DNA of 64,000 nucleotides from Roseomonas xinghualingensis (lineage in GTDB: Bacteria > Pseudomonadota > Alphaproteobacteria > Acetobacterales > Acetobacteraceae), in NCBI RefSeq assembly GCF_025791835.1, contig NZ_JAOXLP010000013.1, positions 1-64,000 on the forward strand, given 5' to 3'. The notes under the pieces were generated by a model, which did not search any database, was not told the origin of the DNA, and saw only the letters and a program-made list of their open reading frames with translations. Below are positions 43,967 through 50,990 of this stretch, in pieces. The number at the start of each line of letters is the position of its first letter. Within the stretch, counting starts at the first letter, position 1. A program made the position numbers and the translations under genes.

Positions 43967-44305
43967 ATGTTCGATGCCGTACCCGGTGCCCTTCTCGCGC
44001 CTGTCCCCGCTCCTGCAACCGCCCCTGCGGCTGAAGAGGAAGGCGAGCGTATCCTCTCCGTCCGCTACCTGCTGCGTGCCGAGCCCTCGCCGGGCCTGCT
44101 GCCGCGGCTGATGCAGCCCTTCGCCAAGCGCGACCTGCTGCCCGACCGTCTCCGCGCCGGGCGGGAAGGGGCAGCCATGCGGGTGGAGGTTTGCGTCACC
44201 CTGCCTGAGGGCATGGTGCATCTGGTGGCGGGCAATCTCCGCTCCGTGGTCGGGGTGATCCGCCTGGAGGTGGAGCACGGGCGGGTGGCCGCACTGGCGG
44301 CCTGA
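43967..44305 (+). CDS. small protein with ACT-like domain
   Basis: 112 residues. After a low-complexity Ala/Pro leader, residues 27-105 read like an ACT/IlvN-type fold: RILSVRYLLRAEPSPGLLPR, then LMQPFAKRDLLPDRL, MRVEVCVTLPEG and VHLVAGNLRSVVGVIRLEV, a beta-alpha-beta-beta-alpha-beta order that ends like acetolactate synthase small subunits. It is not the true IlvH, which is larger and lies beside ilvB. It may sense an amino acid. The assignment rests on pattern only. Confidence 0.6.
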   Translation: MFDAVPGALLAPVPAPATAPAAEEEGERILSVRYLLRAEPSPGLLPRLMQPFAKRDLLPDRLRAGREGAAMRVEVCVTLPEGMVHLVAGNLRSVVGVIRLEVEHGRVAALAA

Positions 44306-44321
44306 CCCAGCGGAAATCCGT

Positions 44322-44345
44322 ACAATCATGCGGGATTGTCCGCAT
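44322..44345. promoter_or_regulatory. interleaved inverted repeats upstream of the DUF983 gene
   Basis: Four contiguous 6-nt blocks occur in the order ACAATC, ATGCGG, GATTGT, CCGCAT: block three is the reverse complement of block one, and block four that of block two. It can form two mutually exclusive dyads or a pseudoknot if transcribed. GATTGT recurs at 44855, just ahead of the MocR gene. Confidence 0.4.
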
Positions 44346-44442
44346 ACACTTTGCTTGAGCGGAGCCATCGCCGGACCGACATAGCGGATGTACCGGGCGA
44401 TGGGCCTTCCTCGCCGCACGCCCGGCGGTCCCGGAGTAGCCT

Positions 44443-44844
44443 ATGGAACAGGAAGCCCCCCGTCTCGCGCATGGCGCAAGCCCCTTCAGCCTGGGCGTGC
44501 GTGGCCTTTGCCCGCAATGCGGCAAGGGGCATCTCTTTGCCGGTTTCCTGCGGCTGCGGCCTGCCTGCGAGGTTTGCGGGCTGGATTACAGCTATGCCGA
44601 TCCGGCCGATGGGCCGGCCTTTTTCGTGATGTCCGCGGTCGCCGTGCCCGTGACGATCTTCGCCGGGTGGCTGGAGCTTCGCTATGAGCCCGCCTTCTGG
44701 GTTCATATGGTCACCACCCTTCCTCTGCTGCTGCTGGGCTCGCTGACCCTGCTACGACCTTTCAAGGGCTGGCTGGTCTGCTCCCAGTTCATCCACAAGG
44801 CGGAGGAAGGGCGGCCGGTGATGCGCTCCTCTTCCGAAAGCTGA
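44443..44844 (+). CDS. DUF983 family membrane protein
   Basis: 133 residues. A zinc-ribbon-like N-terminus (GLCPQCGKGHLFAGFLRLRP followed by CEVCGLDYSYADPADGPAFF) precedes two membrane helices (about 63-105). DUF983 proteins are widespread in alphaproteobacteria and often lie near cytochrome oxidase genes; function is unknown. Here cioAB is two genes downstream with a MocR regulator between. The start at 44443 follows CCGGAG-type spacing. Confidence 0.87.
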   Translation: MEQEAPRLAHGASPFSLGVRGLCPQCGKGHLFAGFLRLRPACEVCGLDYSYADPADGPAFFVMSAVAVPVTIFAGWLELRYEPAFWVHMVTTLPLLLLGSLTLLRPFKGWLVCSQFIHKAEEGRPVMRSSSES

Positions 44845-44886
44845 CGGCCGGGCGGATTGTATGGGCCGAGCCATAGAGCCAGCTTG

Positions 44887-46326
44887 ATGGCGGAACTGGC
44901 TGCCGGGGCCGGGAAGGACGCGTCCGTGTCCCCGGCTTCTGCCGCCCTCCTCCTGCGCCGCCATATGGCCGGACGGTCCGGCCCCCTCTACCGCGGCATC
45001 GTTGAGGCGATCGAGCGCGCCATCGAGGCAGGCGACCTGCAGGATGGCGACCGGCTGCCTCCGCAGAGGGAGCTCGCGGCGGTGCTGAAGGTGGATCTCA
45101 CCACCGTCACCCGTGCCTTCAACGAGGCGCGGCACCGAGGGCTGATCGAGGCTCGGGTCGGACGGGGCAGCTTTGTCCGCGGCGGGGCTTCGGGGCGGCT
45201 CTGGCGAGAGGGCGGGCGGGCACTCATCGACATGACGATGAATCTGCCCCCCGCGCTGGAGGCGCCCTCCCTGCGCGTCCTGATGCAGGAGGGGATCGCC
45301 ACCCTGCTGCGGCGGCAGGAGTTGGGCGGGCTGATGTCATACCGCAGCACGGCGGGCACGCCGGAGGAGCGCATGGCCGGGGCCGCCTGGCTGCGCCCGG
45401 TGCTCGGCGCCCGGCCGCCCGAGGAAATGCTGGTGGTGCCAGGGGCGCAGGCGGCGCTGGTGGCCGTGGCATCGACACTGCTGCGGCCCGGGGATGTGAT
45501 CCTGGCGGAGCGCTTCGCCTATCCCGGCCTGCTTGCCATGGCTGCCCAGCTGGGGTTGCGGCTGGTGGGGGTGGAGATGGATGCGGAGGGGATGGTGCCG
45601 GAGGCGCTGGACCGCGCCTGCCGCGAGCATGCGCCGAAGCTGATCTGCTGCACGCCTTCGATCCAGAACCCCACCACCGCCACGATGCCCCTGGCGCGGC
45701 GGGAGGCGGTGATGGTGGTGGCGCGCCGCCATGACCTGCCGGTGCTGGAGGACGATCCTTACTCGCTGCTGCCGGACCGGCCGCTGCCGGCGCTGGCGCG
45801 GATCGACCCACGGCGGGTCTTCCATGTGGCGACTGTCTCCAAGGTACTGTCGCCCGGGCTGCGGACCGCCTTCCTCGCGGTGCCGGACACGGCCTTGGCG
45901 GAGCGCTTGGCGGCGACCTTGCGCGCCACGGTGATGATGGCGCCAGGTCTGCTGACAGGGCTGGTGCACCAATGGATCCAGGGTGGGCAGGCATTGGAGC
46001 TGCTGCACGGTGTGCGGCGGGAGATGACGGCGCGGCAGGCGATTGCGCGGACCATGCTGGGGACCATGGCGGATGCGCACCCGCAGGGGTTGCATGTGTG
46101 GTTGCATTTGCCGGAATGCTGGCCGGGCACTGATTTCGCAGCGCATCTGCAGCGGCGGGGGCTGGCGGTTGTTCCGGGCGATGCCTTCACCGTGGAGGGA
46201 GATCCGCCGCCGCGCGTGCGCCTCGCGCTTGGCACGGCAATGGAGCAGGGGATGCTGCGGCGTTCCCTGGAGATCGTCGCGGGGGCGCTGCGGCGTGGGT
46301 CGCGCGCTTATCTGGACGTCGTCTGA
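44887..46326 (+). CDS. MocR-type GntR/aminotransferase transcriptional regulator
   Basis: 479 residues. The N-terminal GntR winged helix (about 30-100) contains GPLYRGIVEAIERAIEAGDL and DRLPPQRELAAVLKVDLTTV. The C-terminal fold type I aminotransferase-like domain (about 120-475) has the PLP lysine K319 in ATVSKVLSPGLRT. MocR proteins bind PLP or a PLP-amino acid adduct and control nearby genes. A palindrome TATGG-GCCGAG-CCATA (44860-44875) overlaps its start region and could be autoregulatory. Targets might include cioAB immediately downstream, which is inference. ATG 44887 is used over a TTG at 44857. Confidence 0.92.
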   Translation: MAELAAGAGKDASVSPASAALLLRRHMAGRSGPLYRGIVEAIERAIEAGDLQDGDRLPPQRELAAVLKVDLTTVTRAFNEARHRGLIEARVGRGSFVRGGASGRLWREGGRALIDMTMNLPPALEAPSLRVLMQEGIATLLRRQELGGLMSYRSTAGTPEERMAGAAWLRPVLGARPPEEMLVVPGAQAALVAVASTLLRPGDVILAERFAYPGLLAMAAQLGLRLVGVEMDAEGMVPEALDRACREHAPKLICCTPSIQNPTTATMPLARREAVMVVARRHDLPVLEDDPYSLLPDRPLPALARIDPRRVFHVATVSKVLSPGLRTAFLAVPDTALAERLAATLRATVMMAPGLLTGLVHQWIQGGQALELLHGVRREMTARQAIARTMLGTMADAHPQGLHVWLHLPECWPGTDFAAHLQRRGLAVVPGDAFTVEGDPPPRVRLALGTAMEQGMLRRSLEIVAGALRRGSRAYLDVV

Positions 46327-46327
46327 G

Positions 46328-46359
46328 GAGGAGCGCGGTCAATAGCGCGTGCGCTCCTC
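46328..46359. terminator. hairpin between the MocR gene and cioA
   Basis: Nine-bp arms GAGGAGCGC and GCGCTCCTC begin just after the MocR stop codon. No U-tract follows. It lies 69 bases before cioA and leaves room for a cioA promoter. Confidence 0.4.
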
Positions 46360-46427
46360 TGCCACGTGGTTGCCAAGGCCGGGTAACACCGCATCTTCCA
46401 TGCGCGAGATGCATGTGAAGGCCTGAC

Positions 46428-48023
46428 ATGATCGAAGCCCTTCTGCCGAGCGCGCTAGACCTCGCCCGGTTCCAGTTCGCCTTCACTGTCGTCTGGCACT
46501 TCCTTTTCCCCGCATTCACCATCGGGCTCGCCAGCTATCTGGCGGTGCTCGAGGCGTTGTGGCTCTGGACGGGGCGCGCCCTTTATCTCGACACCTTCCG
46601 CTACTGGCTGAAGATCTTCGCCGTGGCATTCGCCATGGGCGTCGTCTCCGGCATCGTCATGTCCTACCAGTTCGGCACCAACTGGTCGGTGCTGTCGGAC
46701 AGGGCGGGGCCGATTATCGGGCCGTTGATGGGATATGAGGTGCTGACAGCCTTCTTCCTGGAGGCGGGCTTCCTCGGTGTCATGCTCTTCGGCCTGAACC
46801 GGGTGGGGAAGGGGCTGCACATGCTGGCGACCTCGCTGGTCGCCATTGGCACGTTCTTCTCGGCCTTCTGGATCCTCTCGGCCAATTCCTGGATGCAGAC
46901 GCCGGCGGGCCATATCCTGCTGCCGGATGGGCGCTTCGTGCCGGATGACTGGTGGGCCATCATCTTCAACCCGTCCTTCCCGTACCGCCTCGCTCATACG
47001 GTGACGGGGGCCTATCTCACCACGGCGCTGATCGTGGGAGCGGTGGGCGCCTGGCACCTGTTGCGGGAGCGCCGGGGCAAGGAGCCCGTGCGCGATGCGG
47101 GAATGGACACGGCCACCACGGCCCGCTTCCGCAATACTGCCCACGGCCTTGTGGAGGGCGGCGGGGATCTGGACCTGCCGGGGGCAGGCAGGGCCGGGGT
47201 GGCGCGGGGTAGGGAGGAGAGCGAGCGCGCGCTGAATCCGCGCGCGAAGCTCATGTTCTCCATGGCGATGTGGATGCTTCTGATCGTGGCGCCCCTTCAG
47301 GTGGTGCTGGGCGACCTGCACGGCGTTAACTCTTATGAGTATCAGCCTGCCAAGGTGGCCGCGATGGAAGGGCATTTTCCGACCGAGCGCGGCGCGCCCT
47401 CCATCCTCTTCGGCCTTCCGGATGCGGAAGCGGGGGAGACGCGGATGCAGATCGCGATTCCAAAGCTTGCCAGTCTCTATCTCACGCATTCCTGGGATGG
47501 CGAGGTGCGCGGGCTGAACGATATTCCGCGTGACCAGTGGCCGACCAACATTCCGCTGGTCTTCTGGTCCTTCCGGGTGATGGTGGGGCTGGGCCTGTTG
47601 ATGGTGGCGCTGGGGCTGGCGAGCGGCGTGATGCGGTGGCGTGGGCGGCTCTACGACACGCCCTGGCTGTTGCGCGCGGCGGTTGCCATGGGGCCGGCCG
47701 GGCTGATCGCGGTGACGGCGGGATGGATCGTGACGGAGGCGGGGCGCCAGCCCTTCACCGTTTACGGGCATCTGCGTACGGCGGACAGCGTCTCGCCCAT
47801 CGAGCTGCCGGCGGTGGCAACATCGCTGGCGGGCTTCGTGGTGGTCTACTTCCTCGTGTTCGGGGCAGGTATCTGGTACCTGTTCAAGCTGTTCGCGCAG
47901 ACGCCGCGCCCACGCGAAGGGGCGCCGCCGCAGGGGCAGCCGATCCGCACCGCCGGGATCACGCCGGCGCCTTCGGTTGCGGCGGGGGCCGATCCTGGTC
48001 CGCAGCCGGCGGAGCAGGGATGA
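46428..48023 (+). CDS. cioA: cytochrome bd-type (cyanide-insensitive) quinol oxidase subunit I
   Basis: 531 residues. It catalyses quinol oxidation with oxygen reduction to water at the inner membrane. Heme ligand candidates are His24 (VVWHFLFP) and His190 (YRLAHTVTGAY). The GWIVTEAGRQPFTVYGHLRT block and the short Q-loop place it in the CioA group. A segment of about 55 residues (216-270) between the helix ending HLLRERR and PRAKLMFSMAMWM is not present in the CydA/CioA sequences I know. It is hydrophilic with glycine/arginine. The cioB start overlaps its stop. Confidence 0.94.
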   Translation: MIEALLPSALDLARFQFAFTVVWHFLFPAFTIGLASYLAVLEALWLWTGRALYLDTFRYWLKIFAVAFAMGVVSGIVMSYQFGTNWSVLSDRAGPIIGPLMGYEVLTAFFLEAGFLGVMLFGLNRVGKGLHMLATSLVAIGTFFSAFWILSANSWMQTPAGHILLPDGRFVPDDWWAIIFNPSFPYRLAHTVTGAYLTTALIVGAVGAWHLLRERRGKEPVRDAGMDTATTARFRNTAHGLVEGGGDLDLPGAGRAGVARGREESERALNPRAKLMFSMAMWMLLIVAPLQVVLGDLHGVNSYEYQPAKVAAMEGHFPTERGAPSILFGLPDAEAGETRMQIAIPKLASLYLTHSWDGEVRGLNDIPRDQWPTNIPLVFWSFRVMVGLGLLMVALGLASGVMRWRGRLYDTPWLLRAAVAMGPAGLIAVTAGWIVTEAGRQPFTVYGHLRTADSVSPIELPAVATSLAGFVVVYFLVFGAGIWYLFKLFAQTPRPREGAPPQGQPIRTAGITPAPSVAAGADPGPQPAEQG

Positions 48024-49078
48024 TGGAGATGGCGGGCGAGCTGACGGGCTGGGCTTTCTGGCTGCCGCTGATCTGGGCGGTGCTGATCGCGCTGGCGGTC
48101 TTCTTCTATGTCTGCATGGACGGCTTCGATCTCGGCATCGGCATCCTGTTTCCCTTCATGCGGGACAAGTCCGAGCGGGACGTGGCGGTGAATTCCGTGG
48201 CGCCCGTCTGGGACGGCAATGAAACCTGGCTGGTGCTGGGTGGTGGCGGATTATTGGCGGTGTTTCCGCTGGCCTATGCGGTGGTGTTGCCTGCCCTCTA
48301 CATCCCCCTGATCCTGATGCTGCTGGCGCTGATCTTCCGGGGCGTGGCCTTCGAGATGCGCTTCCGTGCCGAGAACAACACGCAGCAGATGTGGTGGGAC
48401 CGGTCCTTCTCCTGGGGTTCCATGATCGCGGCCTTCTCGCAGGGCGTCGCGTTGGGGGCCTTCGTGCAGGGTATCCAGGTGGAGGGGCGCGCCTATGCCG
48501 GCGGATGGTGGGACTGGCTCTCGCCCTTCTCTGTGCTGACGGGTGTGGCACTGATCATCGGCTACGGGCTGCTGGGTGCCTGTTGGCTGCTGTGGAAGAC
48601 GGAGGGGGCACTGCATCGCCGCGCCGTCGCGCTTGCCTGGCCCTTCGCGGTGGGGACGGTGGTGGCCATCCTGCTCGTCTCGGCGATCATGCCCTTCCTG
48701 CAGCCTGCTTTCGCGGAGCGATGGCTGACCTTCCCGAACCTGCTCTACGCGGCGCCGGTGCCGTTGCTGGTGGCCCTCATCATCTGGCGATTCTTCCATG
48801 CGCTGGCCGAGGACACGGGGCGTGGCGGGCTGGTGGATGCCCGACCCTTCCTGTTGGCACTGGGACTCTTCGCGCTTTCCTATGCGGGGCTTGGCGTGTC
48901 CATGTGGCCGATGATCGTGCCGCCAGCCTTCGATATCTGGCAGGCCGCGGCGCCGCCGGCATCCCAGAGCTTCCTGTTGGTCGGCGCAGCGGTGCTGATC
49001 CCGATCATCCTCGCTTATACGGGCTATGTGTACTGGATCTTCCGAGGGAAGGTGACGAACGAAACCGGATATCACTGA
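48020..49078 (+). CDS. cioB: cytochrome bd-type quinol oxidase subunit II
   Basis: 352 residues with about eight to nine membrane helices. It has the CydB start pattern LPLIWAVLIALAVFFYVCMD then GFDLGIGILFPF and NSVAPVWDGNETWLVLGGGG, and ends IFRGKVTNETGYH. It pairs with CioA. ATG 48020 overlaps the cioA stop (ATGA), with a second ATG at 48023. Its own stop overlaps the small downstream gene. Confidence 0.95.
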   Translation: MMEMAGELTGWAFWLPLIWAVLIALAVFFYVCMDGFDLGIGILFPFMRDKSERDVAVNSVAPVWDGNETWLVLGGGGLLAVFPLAYAVVLPALYIPLILMLLALIFRGVAFEMRFRAENNTQQMWWDRSFSWGSMIAAFSQGVALGAFVQGIQVEGRAYAGGWWDWLSPFSVLTGVALIIGYGLLGACWLLWKTEGALHRRAVALAWPFAVGTVVAILLVSAIMPFLQPAFAERWLTFPNLLYAAPVPLLVALIIWRFFHALAEDTGRGGLVDARPFLLALGLFALSYAGLGVSMWPMIVPPAFDIWQAAAPPASQSFLLVGAAVLIPIILAYTGYVYWIFRGKVTNETGYH

Positions 49079-49182
49079 TGTGGGGGCGGCGGCTGCTCTG
49101 GTTCATCGGGCTGTGGGCGGCCAGCATCCTGGTGTTGGGAACGATCGCCATGCTGCTGCGGGCGGTGCTGATAGGGGGCTGA
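49078..49182 (+). CDS. DUF2474-like small third subunit of the bd oxidase
   Basis: 34 residues: an N-terminal WGRRLLWFIGLWAAS followed by a single hydrophobic helix ending LLRAVLIGG. ATG 49078 overlaps the cioB TGA (TGATG), so it is translationally coupled. Length, basic start and position match the DUF2474/CydX-like peptides that follow cioAB operons and stabilise the oxidase. Too short for most automatic gene callers. Confidence 0.8.
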   Translation: MWGRRLLWFIGLWAASILVLGTIAMLLRAVLIGG

Positions 49183-49223
49183 GGGCGGGATGATCCCGAC
49201 GCAGCCTCCGTCATGTCCCTGCT

Positions 49224-50270
49224 TCATGCCCCTGGAAGCACAGGCCCCCTGGAAGCATCGGCACCAGATGAAACATATTCCGGCTTGGTGTCCAAAGCGC
49301 GCATGTCCGCGGTCTTTGGGGCGAGTGTCTCCTCGATAAGGAAGCGAGGGCGCTGTTTCGTCTCAAGATAGATCTTGCCGATATACTCACCGACAATGCC
49401 GAGGCAGAAGGTCTGCAGACCGCAGATAAAATAGATCGGCACCACGGTAGAGGTCCAGCCCGGCACGGTGACCTGGAAGACAAGCTCCGCCATGATTGCC
49501 CAGATGGCAAGCAGGAAGGAGATGATCGAAACAGCAAAGCCCAGCAGCATGATCAGCCGCAGGGGGCGGGTGGAGAAGGATGTGATTCCCTCAAATGCGA
49601 AAGACAGCATCTTTCTAAGCGGGTACTTCGATTTCCCAGCGAAGCGGCTGGAACGTTCATAGGTTACCACCGCGGTCTTGAAGCCCAGTTGCGGGATCAG
49701 GGCGCGGAGGAAAAGATTGCTTTCGCGATAGTGCTGCAGCGCGTCGAGTGCACGGCGGCTAAGCAGGCGGTAATCGGCATGGTCATGAACGATCTCCACG
49801 CCAAGTGCCGAGAGGAGTTTGTAATAGCCTTGGGCAGTGTGGCGCTTGAAGGCCGTGTCGGTCGGCCGTCCGTTGCGCACACCGAAGACGATCTCCGCAC
49901 CTTCCCGGTAGGCATCGACCATGCGGCCAATTGCCGCCGGGTCGTCCTGCAGATCCGCATCCACCGAGATGAGGGCATCACCCGGGGCGTGGCCCAGGCC
50001 AGCCATCAGAGCATTCTGGTGTCCACGGTTGCGCGACAGCTTCACGCCGCGCCAGCGCGTGGAGGAGGCGTGGAAAGCAGTGATCAATGCCCATGTGCGA
50101 TCGCGGGAGCCGTCATCAATGAAGGTGACATGGCTGTCCGCCCTGATCCGCCCTTCTACGATCAGCTCGTCGAGGATCCCGGCGAGGCGGCGTACCAACT
50201 CCGGAAGGACCGGTTCCTCGTTGTAGCAAGGCACGACGATGCCCAGCGTCGGTGGTGGGCGCATGCTCAT
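49224..50270 (-). CDS. GT2 glycosyltransferase, DPM1/bactoprenol-glucosyltransferase type
   Basis: 348 residues. The cytosolic GT-A domain (about 5-235) has LGIVVPCYNEEPVLPELV, FIDDGSRDRTW, LSRNRGHQNALMAG and the DXD-like SVDADLQDD. Two C-terminal membrane helices (about 240-310) and a tail with EYIGKIYLETKQRPRF follow. It would transfer a sugar to a polyprenyl phosphate for flipping. Local G+C is lower than in the window at large. ATG 50270 overlaps the methyltransferase stop (ATGA). Confidence 0.93.
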   Translation of the reverse strand: MSMRPPPTLGIVVPCYNEEPVLPELVRRLAGILDELIVEGRIRADSHVTFIDDGSRDRTWALITAFHASSTRWRGVKLSRNRGHQNALMAGLGHAPGDALISVDADLQDDPAAIGRMVDAYREGAEIVFGVRNGRPTDTAFKRHTAQGYYKLLSALGVEIVHDHADYRLLSRRALDALQHYRESNLFLRALIPQLGFKTAVVTYERSSRFAGKSKYPLRKMLSFAFEGITSFSTRPLRLIMLLGFAVSIISFLLAIWAIMAELVFQVTVPGWTSTVVPIYFICGLQTFCLGIVGEYIGKIYLETKQRPRFLIEETLAPKTADMRALDTKPEYVSSGADASRGPVLPGA

Positions 50271-50965
50271 GGGTGGCGGGCGCTCACGCTGTACTGTGCC
50301 CCGAGGGGACACCATTCCAGCCGTGCTTCCAGTGGACGCAGCGCGGCCAGGGCTCGCGGGAAGAAGACATGGTAGCGCACGGAGGCGTCGCGCCAGCCTG
50401 CCTCTTCCAGCCGCCGCACCAACTCGCTGGCACGGATGAGCTTCGCATTCGCGTCAAAGGGGCAGGTGTTCACGGCCCGCACAGTCAGCGGGTTCAGTGG
50501 GTTGTGCTCGAAAATGGAGATGATGCCGCCCGGCCGTGTCGCCCTGCGCAGCTCCCGCAGCCAATGCACGTGCTCCTCATGCGGGATGTGGTGGAAGACA
50601 CAGGCAGAGAAGGACAGATCCGCCTCGCTATCCGGCGCCGGAACGGCCTCGCCCGCCACGACCCTGTAATCCTCCCGCCCATCCGGGAAGCGTTCCTGGC
50701 TCATCTCCAGGCTGCGGGCCGATGTGTCAGTGCAGATCAGCCGCGCTTCGGGAAAGAAGCGGCGGAAGAAGGGGATCGAATTCCCGATGCCTGATCCGAA
50801 ATCGAGGATCCGGTCCACCCTTGTTCCATAGGATGCTGCAATTCCGCGCAGGGCCGCGATCTTGTACTCGGAGAAAAAGGCGGGATCCTCGCCAGTGATG
50901 GCGATGTTGGCGCGGTGCTGAGAGTCGTAATCCTCCGCCACGCTGTCGAATTCGGCCTGGGCCAT
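50267..50965 (-). CDS. class I SAM-dependent methyltransferase
   Basis: 232 residues. SAM motif I is ILDFGSGIGNSIPFFRRFFP, then LICTDTSARSLEMSQERFP, ADLSFSACVFHHIPHEEH and RATRPGGIISIFEHNPLNP. It begins MAQAEFDSVAEDYDSQHR, the ubiE/MT11-like start seen in glycan clusters. It may methylate a sugar or lipid carrier in the cluster. Coupled to the GT2 gene by ATGA. A 25-bp gap separates it from the DUF6311-like gene. Confidence 0.9.
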   Translation of the reverse strand: MAQAEFDSVAEDYDSQHRANIAITGEDPAFFSEYKIAALRGIAASYGTRVDRILDFGSGIGNSIPFFRRFFPEARLICTDTSARSLEMSQERFPDGREDYRVVAGEAVPAPDSEADLSFSACVFHHIPHEEHVHWLRELRRATRPGGIISIFEHNPLNPLTVRAVNTCPFDANAKLIRASELVRRLEEAGWRDASVRYHVFFPRALAALRPLEARLEWCPLGAQYSVSARHP

Positions 50966-50990
50966 GTTCTGCTCCAGTTTTCTGGCTGCC

